From CAYVOX01 sp964453035 (GTDB lineage: Bacteria > Chloroflexota > Anaerolineae > Anaerolineales > Anaerolineaceae), in contig CAYVOX010000123.1 of NCBI GenBank assembly GCA_964453035.1, forward strand, positions 1 to 10,204: 10,204 nt of DNA. Reading direction: 5' to 3'. Of this stretch, positions 1 to 6,546 are shown piece by piece (positions within the stretch are counted from its first letter, which is position 1; the number at the start of each line of letters is the position of its first letter). The notes beneath the pieces were generated by a model, which was not told the origin of the DNA, did no database searches, and worked only from the letters and a program-made list of their open reading frames with translations. Position numbers and translations under genes: made by a program.

Positions 1-1
1 C

Positions 2-1381
2 ACACCCTTTCAGCCCGCCCCCCGCCCCCCCCACCCACCCCATCTAACCCCCACCCCCGATGTTAACCAACCCAAACCCACCCCCCGCGCCCGGGAAGAG
101 CAGTATGTGGTGCAGCCTAACGACAGCCTCAACATCATCGCCAAAAAGTACAACGTTGAGATTCAAGACCTTATCGAAGCCAACAAGCTTGCAAATCCCA
201 ACCAGCTCACCGTCGGGCAGAAACTGGTCATCCCGGTCGTCACCCCGCGCGCGCCCGGCCCCAGCTTCAAAATCGTCCCCGATTCCGAACTGGTGCTCGG
301 CCCCCACACCATCGGCTTCTCCGTCCAGAAGGCGGTCGCCCCCTTCAACGGTTACCTGATGCAGTACGAAGAGAAGGTGGATGACCGCATGACCTCCGGC
401 GCAGCCATTGTTGAGCGCATCAGCCGCGAGTATTCGGTCAATCCGCGCCTGCTTCTCGCCGTTCTTGATTATCAGTCCGGATGGGTCACCAAATCCACCA
501 CCCCGGATAGCCGCAAAGATTACCCCATGGGTCACATCAACAGCGCCCGCAAAGGTCTCTACCGTCAACTGGCCTGGGCAGCCAACCAGCTTAACCAGGG
601 CTACTACCTGTGGCGCGTCAACGGCCTCAGCAGTTTCAAACTCACCGATGGCAGCGTGGTGCCTGCCTCAAGTGCCCTCAACCCCGGCACCATCGCCGTC
701 CAGAACTTGATGAGCGACCTTTACGACCGCTCCGGATGGGAAAGAGCCGTCTCGGAGAAAGGCGTTTTTGCCACCTATTCCCGCCTGTTTGGCTATTCGT
801 TTGACTATGCTTTCGAACCCGTCTTGCCTGTTAAGCTCACCCAGCCTAAACTGCGCTTACCCATCGAGGATGGCACCGTCTGGTCCTTCACTGGCGCGCC
901 CCATGGCGGCTGGGGGGATGGCTCTGCCTGGGCAGCCCTGGATTTTGCCCCTCCCGGCGACTCCGCCGGTTGCGCTGTCAGCTCCGCCTGGGTTACCGCC
1001 GTCGATGATGGGCTGGTAGTGCGCTCTGAAAACGGCGTGGTTGTTCTCGACCTCGATAGTGATGGGCACGAACAAACCGGCTGGACCATCCTTTACCTGC
1101 ATATTGCCACCAGCGGGCGCGTCAAACTGGGCGCCCGCCTCAAAGCGGGCGACCGTATCGGTCACCCTTCCTGCGAGGGCGGCGTTTCCAACGGCACCCA
1201 CGTTCACATCGCCAGAAGGTATAATGGGGAATGGATTCCTGCGGATGGCTCCCTCCCGTTCAACCTGGACGGCTGGATTTCCGAAGGAGCCGGTGTTGAA
1301 TATTACGGATACATGAGGCGTAATGGCGAAGTTCTTGAAGCCTGGGACAGGCGTGTGCCTGCTAATCAGATTACACGCTAG
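2..1381 (+). CDS. LysM / M23 metallopeptidase wall protein, copy 1 (5'-partial)
   Basis: First of three tandem paralogs, a probable secreted peptidoglycan endopeptidase. The frame is open from base 2 with no credible start: GTG 107 lies inside the LysM domain, so the true start is upstream of the window and 459 codons are visible. Order seen: a Pro/Thr-rich linker (2-94), one LysM domain (about 95-235; motif YVVQPNDSLNIIAKKYNV), a middle region with a lysozyme-like helix (NPRLLLAVLDYQSGW, 440-484), and a C-terminal M23-type domain (about 870-1280). Counting codon 107 as 1, the expected zinc ligands and catalytic His are all present: H266, D279 (ALDFAP), H332 (LYLH), and H365/H367 (THVH). A DxDxDG loop (D315-G320) and two cysteines (C289, C356) are shared with the other copies. 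The gene overlaps copy 2 by 59 nt. M23 enzymes cut peptide cross-links; the exact bond here is unknown. The signal peptide is not in view, so lipoprotein status is inferred from copies 2 and 3. Confidence 0.88.
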   Translation, partial: TPFQPAPRPPHPPHLTPTPDVNQPKPTPRAREEQYVVQPNDSLNIIAKKYNVEIQDLIEANKLANPNQLTVGQKLVIPVVTPRAPGPSFKIVPDSELVLGPHTIGFSVQKAVAPFNGYLMQYEEKVDDRMTSGAAIVERISREYSVNPRLLLAVLDYQSGWVTKSTTPDSRKDYPMGHINSARKGLYRQLAWAANQLNQGYYLWRVNGLSSFKLTDGSVVPASSALNPGTIAVQNLMSDLYDRSGWERAVSEKGVFATYSRLFGYSFDYAFEPVLPVKLTQPKLRLPIEDGTVWSFTGAPHGGWGDGSAWAALDFAPPGDSAGCAVSSAWVTAVDDGLVVRSENGVVVLDLDSDGHEQTGWTILYLHIATSGRVKLGARLKAGDRIGHPSCEGGVSNGTHVHIARRYNGEWIPADGSLPFNLDGWISEGAGVEYYGYMRRNGEVLEAWDRRVPANQITR

Positions 1382-2903
1382 GCAGATGAGCGCAGCACTG
1401 GTGCTGCTGGCGCTCGTCTTCAGTTCGCTCGCCTGCAACATGGATTTTGCCGGGATTATAGAACTGCCCGTCGCTCAGCCCACCAGCCAGTCGGTGCAGC
1501 TCACCCCGCGTCCCACCCTCGGACAGGCCACCGCCCTCATCATCAGTCCGCCCCCCGCCACCGAAGCGGTTCCCACCCTCACACCCACCAAGTCGCCGCC
1601 GGTTTTGTACTACACCCAACCCGGTGATACCCTTGCCAACCTGTCTGCCCGCTTTGGCGTTCAGTCTAAAGAAATCACCTCTCCCGATCCTATTAAACCC
1701 TCCGGTCTGCTCAAACCCGGTCAACTGCTACTCATCCCACGTGACCTCGGCGAGACTTCTCCCACCACGCGCATCTTCCCCGATAGCGAAATTGTCAACT
1801 CACCAACCTCCCTGGGGTTTGATATTGACAATTATGTTAACAACGCCAACGGCTACCTTAAAACCTACCGTGAATACCTGGGCACCAGCATGAAGACCGG
1901 CGCGGAAGTCGTGTTGCAGGTCGCCACGGATAACTCCTTTAGCCCGCGCCTGCTGCTCTCCCTCGTCGAATTCCAGGGGCACTGGGTCACCGGTCAACCC
2001 GGCAACCTAGCCGAATCCGAGTACCCCCTCGGTTGGTATGACATCAACTACCGTGGCCTTTACCGCCAGCTCACCTGGGCGGTCGAACAGCTCTCCATCG
2101 GGTATTACTACTGGCGCGCCGGTCAACTCACCCAAGTCACCTTCCCCAACCAGGCTAATCTCCGTCTTGCCCCGGAAGTCAACGCCGGTACGGCAGCCCT
2201 CCAGTACTTTTTCTCCAAACTTTACAACCAGCGTGAATGGTCGGGCGTCCTCTATACCTCGCAGGGCTTTCCCGCCGTCCACGAAAAGCTCTTCGGCAGC
2301 CCCTGGACACGCGCCGAAACCATCGAACCCCTCTTCCCCCACGACCTGGAACAGCCCTGGCTCGACCTGCCGTTCTACTACGACCGCGTCTGGAGCCTCA
2401 CCGGCGGCCCGCATGCTGCCTGGGCGCAACACAGCGCCCGCGCCGCCATTGATTTTGCCCCCGCCAGCGACCAGAGCGGCTGCGTAGCCTCGCAGGAGTG
2501 GGTCCTGGCTCCGGCTGCCGGGCGCGTCGTCCGCTCGGAAAACGGCCTGCTCGTCCTCGACCTGGATGGCGACGGTCGCGAGCAAACCGGCTGGGTTGTC
2601 CTCATCCTGCACCTCCTCTCCGATAAAGCCCGTCCCGTCGGCACCCTCGTCGCCAAGGATGAACCGCTCGGGCACCCCTCTTGCGAGGCGGGATTTTCAA
2701 CCGGCACGCACATTCACCTGGCTCGCAAGTATAATGGGGAGTGGGTCCTTGCTGATGGCCCCATCCCCTTCAACCTTAGCGGTTGGATTGCCCACAATGG
2801 GCCGAAAGATTACGAAGGCTACCTTACAAAAGATGCGCAAGTTGTCACCGCTTCCGTTTTTGGTTCAAAAGAAACGCAAATCTCCCGGATTTTTGTTCCG
2901 TAA
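1323..2903 (+). CDS. LysM / M23 metallopeptidase lipoprotein, copy 2
   Basis: Second paralog, 526 aa from ATG 1323, which has GAGG at 1315-1318. GTG 1353 or ATG 1386 are possible alternative starts; ATG 1386 would remove the positively charged n-region. A hydrophobic stretch (about residues 24-37) ends in a lipobox-like SLAC with C38, so the mature protein is probably anchored to the outer face of the membrane. A Pro/Thr-rich linker (about 45-95) leads to a LysM domain (96-139, TQPGDTLANLSARFGV). The middle region (about 150-350) contains SPRLLLSLVEFQGHW (208-221). The M23-type domain (about 355-490) keeps H364, D377, H430 and H463/H465. It also has DLDGDG (413-418) and the C387/C454 pair. 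LysM should bind glycan strands and M23 should cleave stem peptides. The start overlaps copy 1 by 59 nt and the end overlaps copy 3 by 71 nt, which suggests translational coupling. Substrate and regulation cannot be read from the sequence. Confidence 0.9.
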   Translation: MAKFLKPGTGVCLLIRLHARQMSAALVLLALVFSSLACNMDFAGIIELPVAQPTSQSVQLTPRPTLGQATALIISPPPATEAVPTLTPTKSPPVLYYTQPGDTLANLSARFGVQSKEITSPDPIKPSGLLKPGQLLLIPRDLGETSPTTRIFPDSEIVNSPTSLGFDIDNYVNNANGYLKTYREYLGTSMKTGAEVVLQVATDNSFSPRLLLSLVEFQGHWVTGQPGNLAESEYPLGWYDINYRGLYRQLTWAVEQLSIGYYYWRAGQLTQVTFPNQANLRLAPEVNAGTAALQYFFSKLYNQREWSGVLYTSQGFPAVHEKLFGSPWTRAETIEPLFPHDLEQPWLDLPFYYDRVWSLTGGPHAAWAQHSARAAIDFAPASDQSGCVASQEWVLAPAAGRVVRSENGLLVLDLDGDGREQTGWVVLILHLLSDKARPVGTLVAKDEPLGHPSCEAGFSTGTHIHLARKYNGEWVLADGPIPFNLSGWIAHNGPKDYEGYLTKDAQVVTASVFGSKETQISRIFVP

Positions 2904-4374
2904 CCAACGCGCCTGGTTGGCGTTTGTCCTGCTGTGGGTGGGGCTTCTCCCGCTCATTTCTGCCTGCGCGCCTGAAAGAAAACCCTTCACTCTCGCCACC
3001 GCAGTTCCCCCCACGCCGCGCCCCACGTCTATCATCATTGATCCCTTCCCCACCCGACCCATCTACACCGCCGGGCAACTGGTTGAATACACCGCTCAAA
3101 CTGGCGATACCCTTACCGCCCTCGCCGCCCGCTTCAACTCCACCGAGCGTGAAATTCGCCAGGCCAATCCTATCCTGCCGCAGGAGGTCACCACCCTCCC
3201 CACCGGCCTGCCGATGAAAATTCCCATCTACTACCAGCCCTTCTGGAGCAATCCAGCCCGCATCCTGCATGATTCCCTCTTCATCAACGGCCCCGCTCAA
3301 AAAGGCTTTGACATCGTCGCCTTTGTCCAATCCAAACCTGGCTGGCTCAAAGATTACGAATTCTTCACCGGCGAGCGCTCTCAGAAGGGCGGCGAGCTGA
3401 TTAAGCTCATCGCCACCGATTACAGCCTCAGCCCGCGCCTGCTCCTCGCTCTGGTCGAGTATCAAACCGGCGCGCTCACCCAGCCCAGCCTGCCTCTCGA
3501 CCTGGAACAAACCTACCCGCTCGGCTATAAAAACGCCAGCTACAAAGGCCTATACCGCCAGCTCCTCTGGGCTGCCAACCTCCTCAACCATGGGTTCTAT
3601 TCCTGGAGACAGGGCCGCCTTCCCCAGTGGGACCTGCTCGATGGACGCCTGGAACGCCCCGACCCCTGGCAAAATGCCGCCAGTATTGCCCTTCAATACT
3701 ACTTCTCACGCATCCTCCAGCCTGCCGATTACCAATCCGCCATCAGCGACCTCGGCCTGGGAAAAACATACCGCACCCTCTTCGGCGACCCGCTCATCGC
3801 CGAACCCCACATCCCCGGCAGCCTTGCCCAACCCGCCCTGCGCCTGCCCTTCAAACCCGGCGCGCCATGGGCTTATACCGGAGGTCCCCACACCGCCTAC
3901 GGTGATGGTGAACCCTTTGGAGCCATTGATTTTGCCCCTCCGGCTGTCGCTGGCGGCTGCCAGCCCACCAATGAATGGGCTACCGCCCTCGCCGATGGCG
4001 TCATCGCCCGCACCGGGAACGCCATCGCCCTCCTCGACCTCGACGGCGATGGTGACGAACGCACCGGCTGGGTCATTTTCTACCTCCACCTCGCCGCAGA
4101 CGGCATGGTACAATCAGGCCAGCGTTTAAAAACCGGAGACCCCCTCGGTCACCCTTCCTGCGAAGGCGGTCGCGCCACCGGCACGCACGTCCACATTGCC
4201 CGCAAGTACAACGGTGAATGGATTCCCGCAGACGGCGCTCTGGCCTTCAACCTGGAAGGTTGGATTGCCCAGCGCGGCACGCAACCCTATGAAGGTTACC
4301 TCGTCCGCGCCGGTAAGACAATTCGGGCCTGCACCTGCTCTGACCAGAACAGCCACATCCAATCCGGGCAATAG
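2833..4374 (+). CDS. LysM / M23 metallopeptidase lipoprotein, copy 3
   Basis: Third paralog, 513 aa from ATG 2833. The frame is open further left to ATG 2566, but that would put 89 non-homologous residues before a clear lipoprotein signal. From 2833 the protein has a basic n-region (QKKRK), a hydrophobic core (about 27-43) and lipobox ISAC with C45. No strong Shine-Dalgarno lies at the usual distance; TTG 2893 is an alternative that would shrink the overlap with copy 2 from 71 to 11 nt. Order: Pro/Thr linker (46-85), LysM (86-131, AQTGDTLTALAARFN), middle region (about 140-340, with SPRLLLALVEYQTGA at 200-214), M23-type domain (about 345-480). Metal and catalytic positions H353, D366, H419, H452/H454 are intact, as are DLDGDG (402-407) and the C376/C443 pair. 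The C-terminus differs from the other copies and contains CTC (500-502). Proposed role: membrane-anchored peptidoglycan endopeptidase. The MFS gene follows after 31 nt. Confidence 0.9.
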   Translation: MRKLSPLPFLVQKKRKSPGFLFRNQRAWLAFVLLWVGLLPLISACAPERKPFTLATAVPPTPRPTSIIIDPFPTRPIYTAGQLVEYTAQTGDTLTALAARFNSTEREIRQANPILPQEVTTLPTGLPMKIPIYYQPFWSNPARILHDSLFINGPAQKGFDIVAFVQSKPGWLKDYEFFTGERSQKGGELIKLIATDYSLSPRLLLALVEYQTGALTQPSLPLDLEQTYPLGYKNASYKGLYRQLLWAANLLNHGFYSWRQGRLPQWDLLDGRLERPDPWQNAASIALQYYFSRILQPADYQSAISDLGLGKTYRTLFGDPLIAEPHIPGSLAQPALRLPFKPGAPWAYTGGPHTAYGDGEPFGAIDFAPPAVAGGCQPTNEWATALADGVIARTGNAIALLDLDGDGDERTGWVIFYLHLAADGMVQSGQRLKTGDPLGHPSCEGGRATGTHVHIARKYNGEWIPADGALAFNLEGWIAQRGTQPYEGYLVRAGKTIRACTCSDQNSHIQSGQ

Positions 4375-4405
4375 CCGCGATATCCATCCCCCCCAGGAGC
4401 CCTCG

Positions 4406-5752
4406 ATGTCCCTCATCCGTCCCAAAGGCATGTTCGGTTTCACCGTCGTCTGGTTTGGTCAGGTCATTTCCCTGGTCGGTTCGGCTATGTCCGGCTTTGC
4501 CATGACCATCTGGGCCTGGGAAATCACCAATTCAGCCACCGCTCTGGCCCTTGCCGGGTTGTTCTGGTTTGCCCCCAACGTGCTTTTCAGCCCCATCGCT
4601 GGCGCCCTGGTTGACCGCTCTAACCGCAAGCTGGTCATGATGGTCAGCGACCTTTCCGCAGGCGTCATCACCATCCTCTACCTCATCCTCTACTCCACCG
4701 GTCAGCTTCAAATCTGGCATCTCTACGTCGGCGGATTCATCGCCGGCACCTTCCAGGCTTTTCAATGGCCCGCTTACTCCTCTGCCATCACCATGATGAT
4801 CCCCAAAAACCAGTATGCCCGGGCCACTGGCATGATGTCGCTGGCGGAATGGGGTTCTGGCGTCTTTTCGCCGGTTCTGGCAGCCGCTCTGCTCGCCCCT
4901 ATTGGCCTGGCAGGCATCCTCTTCGTTGATATCGCTACCTTCGTCATTGCCATTCTCGCCCTGCTCTGGATAGAAGTTCCCCAGCCCACCGTTAGCGCCG
5001 AAGGCAAAGCTGCCAGGGGCAACCTCTGGCAGGAATCCTTATATGGCTTCAAGTTTATCATTCAGCGTCCCAGCATGCTGGGACTCCAACTTGTCTTCTT
5101 CTTTGGCAATTTCTTCAGCACAATTTCCGGCACGCTCACCTCGCCCATGATTCTCTCGCGCACCGATAACAACGCCCTCCTGCTTGGCTCTGTCCAATCG
5201 GTTGGTTCGTTCGGCGGGATCCTCGGCAGCCTGCTCATCACCGCCTGGGGAGGACCGAAGAAGAAAGTTGTGGGAGTGGTCGCAGGCTGGGCGCTTTCGG
5301 GCCTGCTCTCCTATGCCATCATGGGCTTCGCCCGCGAAGGCGTTCTCTGGATGGTCGGTTCATTCTTTGGCGCGTTCTTTGGCCCCATCATTAACTCCTC
5401 CAACCAGGCCATCTGGATGTCCAAAGTGGCTCCCGATGTACAGGGCAGAGTCTTCTCAGTGCGCCGCCTCATCGCGCAGATAACCGCCCCCCTCGCCATG
5501 CTCATTGCCGGTCCCCTGGCTGATAACCTCTTTGAGCCTGCCATGGTGAGTAACCAGTCCACACTCGGTGCTCCCCTCGGCTGGATCACCGGTACCGGTC
5601 CTGGCACAGGCATGTCCATCATCATACTACTTTGCGGCATCGCAACCCTGGTCGTTGGAGTCTTCGCTTACCTCAATCCCAACATCCGCAACGTTGAAAC
5701 GCTCATCCCCGATCACGACGAAGCACCCAAACCCGAAGCCAGCGAAAGTTAG
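4406..5752 (+). CDS. MFS transporter, MefA/EntS-like efflux type
   Basis: A 448-residue integral membrane protein of the major facilitator superfamily, probably a proton-driven exporter of small molecules. The start ATG 4406 has AGGAG at 4395-4399 with a 6-nt spacer; the longer frame from 4196 would run into copy 3 and is rejected. Visible features are about 12 hydrophobic segments, a motif-A-like loop after TM2 (GALVDRSNRK, 66-75), a central hydrophilic loop (about 190-215), and a motif typical of the macrolide-efflux-like branch, QAIWMSKVAPDVQGRVFSVRR (334-354). A short acidic hydrophilic tail ends the protein. The 31-nt gap to the upstream lipoprotein gene and the lack of any hairpin between them suggest cotranscription. 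The family contains MefA-like macrolide exporters and the siderophore exporter EntS, but substrate cannot be read from sequence. A drug-resistance role should not be assumed. Confidence 0.85.
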   Translation: MSLIRPKGMFGFTVVWFGQVISLVGSAMSGFAMTIWAWEITNSATALALAGLFWFAPNVLFSPIAGALVDRSNRKLVMMVSDLSAGVITILYLILYSTGQLQIWHLYVGGFIAGTFQAFQWPAYSSAITMMIPKNQYARATGMMSLAEWGSGVFSPVLAAALLAPIGLAGILFVDIATFVIAILALLWIEVPQPTVSAEGKAARGNLWQESLYGFKFIIQRPSMLGLQLVFFFGNFFSTISGTLTSPMILSRTDNNALLLGSVQSVGSFGGILGSLLITAWGGPKKKVVGVVAGWALSGLLSYAIMGFAREGVLWMVGSFFGAFFGPIINSSNQAIWMSKVAPDVQGRVFSVRRLIAQITAPLAMLIAGPLADNLFEPAMVSNQSTLGAPLGWITGTGPGTGMSIIILLCGIATLVVGVFAYLNPNIRNVETLIPDHDEAPKPEASES

Positions 5753-5970
5753 CCAGTTTTTTCAGTTCAGTCTCAAACAACTTGCATCTGCGCTGGGTGT
5801 ATCCCACCAAGTGACAACGCTTTACAGGCGTGGTTTCCACGTCCTTCCACCTGGCTTTCGTCCGCCTTTATGCATTTTCCTCGCTTGATAAAATTCTTCA
5901 CATCAATCCAATCCCCCTGCCGTCTCTCTCAAATAACCAAAAATTACAATTCCAAAACAAAAGTCCAAAA
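5753..5970. other. Intergenic stretch without recognised gene
   Basis: Left part of the 356-nt gap between the transporter and mraZ. No credible ORF on either strand. A run of six T (5757-5762) directly follows the transporter stop but has no hairpin before it. A modest inverted repeat, GGCGTGG-TTT-CCACGTC (5827-5843, one G-T pair), could form a 7-bp stem, but no T-tract follows. Composition shifts from C-rich to AT-rich toward the mraZ promoter. Where the upstream transcript ends is not clear. Confidence 0.5.
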
Positions 5971-5984
5971 TGGTTTAAAAACCA
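5971..5984. promoter_or_regulatory. 14-bp palindrome next to the mraZ -35 box
   Basis: TGGTTT-AA-AAACCA is a perfect inverted repeat with a 2-bp centre. It ends two bases before the -35 hexamer at 5986. This is where an activator, or a second repressor, would sit. No family can be assigned, and an AT-rich palindrome this short can occur by chance. Confidence 0.3.
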
Positions 5985-5985
5985 C

Positions 5986-6014
5986 TTGCATATTCACGTC
6001 AATTTAGGTACAAT
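5986..6014 (+). promoter_or_regulatory. Promoter of the mraZ/dcw operon
   Basis: TTGCAT (5986-5991) and TACAAT (6009-6014) are separated by exactly 17 nt and each matches the primary-sigma consensus (TTGACA/TATAAT) at most positions. Transcription would start near 6020-6022, giving a leader of roughly 88 nt before mraZ. The position at the end of an AT-rich stretch, directly before phased MraZ-type repeats, supports the call. Confidence 0.75.
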
Positions 6015-6050
6015 GTGGGAGAAAGTGTAGTTGAGTGGGTAAAAGTGGAG
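6015..6050 (+). promoter_or_regulatory. MraZ operator: four 10-bp-phased GTGGGA-like repeats
   Basis: Four direct repeats begin at 6015, 6025, 6035 and 6045: GTGGGA, GTGTAG, GTGGGT, GTGGAG. Read as TGGGN boxes they are TGGGA, TGTAG, TGGGT and TGGAG with exactly 5 nt between each, the arrangement known for MraZ binding sites in other bacteria. The array begins right after the -10 box and spans the predicted start of transcription, so binding of the MraZ oligomer should block initiation. Two boxes match TGGGN fully and two are degenerate. Confidence 0.8.
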
Positions 6051-6059
6051 AATACTTCA

Positions 6060-6084
6060 GGAGCGCCGGACTGTCCGGCGTTCC
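6060..6084 (+). promoter_or_regulatory. Leader hairpin upstream of mraZ
   Basis: Bases 6060-6070 and 6074-6084 pair over 11 bp (ten Watson-Crick, one G-U) around the 3-nt loop CTG; the core is CGCCGGA/TCCGGCG. It lies in the predicted mraZ leader, between the operator and the Shine-Dalgarno at 6095-6100. No T-run follows, so an intrinsic terminator is unlikely. A role in mRNA stability or in keeping the ribosome site open is inference. Confidence 0.55.
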
Positions 6085-6108
6085 GCATATCTAAGAAAGG
6101 TAGAACTA

Positions 6109-6546
6109 ATGTTCCTGGGGCGCTTTGACCACACCATTGATGAGAAAGGCCGCATCACCATCCCGTCTCGCTTCCGCGAGTTGCTGGCACAGGGCGGATA
6201 TCTCACCGTGGGACTCGATAAAAACCTCTCTGTCATCCCGGCCCCTACCTTTGAGCAACTCTTCGCCCGCATCACAGCCCTCAGCTTCACCGATCCCATA
6301 GCGCGCCTCATGCGCCGCCACTTCTTCACGCCCGCCGCTTTCATCGAGTTCGACAAAGCTGGCCGCATCCTCATTCCACCCGCCCTTCGCCAGTCTGCCC
6401 AGCTGCAAGAAAATGTGGTCATCGCTGGCACCGGTGACGGCTTCGAAATCTGGGCTTCCGAGCTCTGGAACAAGCAGGAAGAAATCCTTGAGGATCCCAA
6501 AGTTCTGGAAGAGGGATTTAGCAAGCTCGATCTCTCTCTGCGGTAA
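6109..6546 (+). CDS. mraZ: Transcriptional regulator MraZ
   Basis: A 145-residue MraZ, the usual family size. It is a DNA-binding protein of the AbrB/MazE-like swapped-hairpin superfamily, works as a ring-shaped oligomer, and in characterised bacteria controls the dcw operon, usually as repressor. It contains two tandem MraZ repeats, each with the conserved D-x-x-x-R motif: DEKGR (11-15) followed by ITIPSRFRE, and DKAGR (82-86) followed by ILIPPALR. The N-terminus MFLGRFDHTID is typical. The start is ATG 6109 with GAAAGG at 6095-6100 and an 8-nt spacer. It is the first gene of the cluster, and its promoter carries four phased repeats matching its known binding layout, so autorepression is likely. 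Its stop overlaps the rsmH start by one base (TAATG). Confidence 0.96.
   Translation: MFLGRFDHTIDEKGRITIPSRFRELLAQGGYLTVGLDKNLSVIPAPTFEQLFARITALSFTDPIARLMRRHFFTPAAFIEFDKAGRILIPPALRQSAQLQENVVIAGTGDGFEIWASELWNKQEEILEDPKVLEEGFSKLDLSLR

Noticed and set aside
1..100. C-rich low-complexity start of the window as a repeat or sequencing artefact
   Set aside because: Frame 2 reads through as a Pro/Thr linker leading straight into the LysM domain, as in the other two copies; the exact C-run lengths may still contain errors.
2007..2675. 222-codon open frame on the minus strand inside copy 2
   Set aside because: It lies wholly inside a well-supported coding gene; the GC- and C-rich codons remove stops on the opposite strand, and the product is low-complexity Gly/Ala/Glu-rich with no recognisable motif.
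1220..2735. TATAAT hexamers at 1220-1225 and 2730-2735, each about 100 nt before the next paralog
   Set aside because: They arise from the conserved codons for K/R-Y-N-G-E-W, have no fitting -35 box, and are lost in copy 3 by synonymous change.
2566..2832. Upstream extension of copy 3 to ATG 2566
   Set aside because: It would add 89 residues in front of a clear lipoprotein signal and overlap the M23 domain of copy 2 by more than 300 nt.
2845..3510. 221-codon open frame on the minus strand across copies 2 and 3
   Set aside because: Same shadow effect; no start signal and no domain, and it is antisense to a clear signal peptide and LysM domain.
4196..4405. Upstream extension of the MFS transporter to ATG 4196
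   Set aside because: The added residues are a shadow of copy 3; ATG 4406 has AGGAG at the right distance and starts just before the first membrane helix.
5757..5762. T6 run directly after the transporter stop as an intrinsic terminator
   Set aside because: No stable inverted repeat precedes the T-run.
5827..5843. Short hairpin as terminator of the upstream operon
   Set aside because: The stem is short with one G-T pair and is not followed by a T-run; kept only as a remark in the intergenic entry.
6057..6524. 155-codon minus-strand frame over mraZ
   Set aside because: It is antisense to all of the conserved MraZ motifs and runs into the leader hairpin; the product has no recognisable domain.
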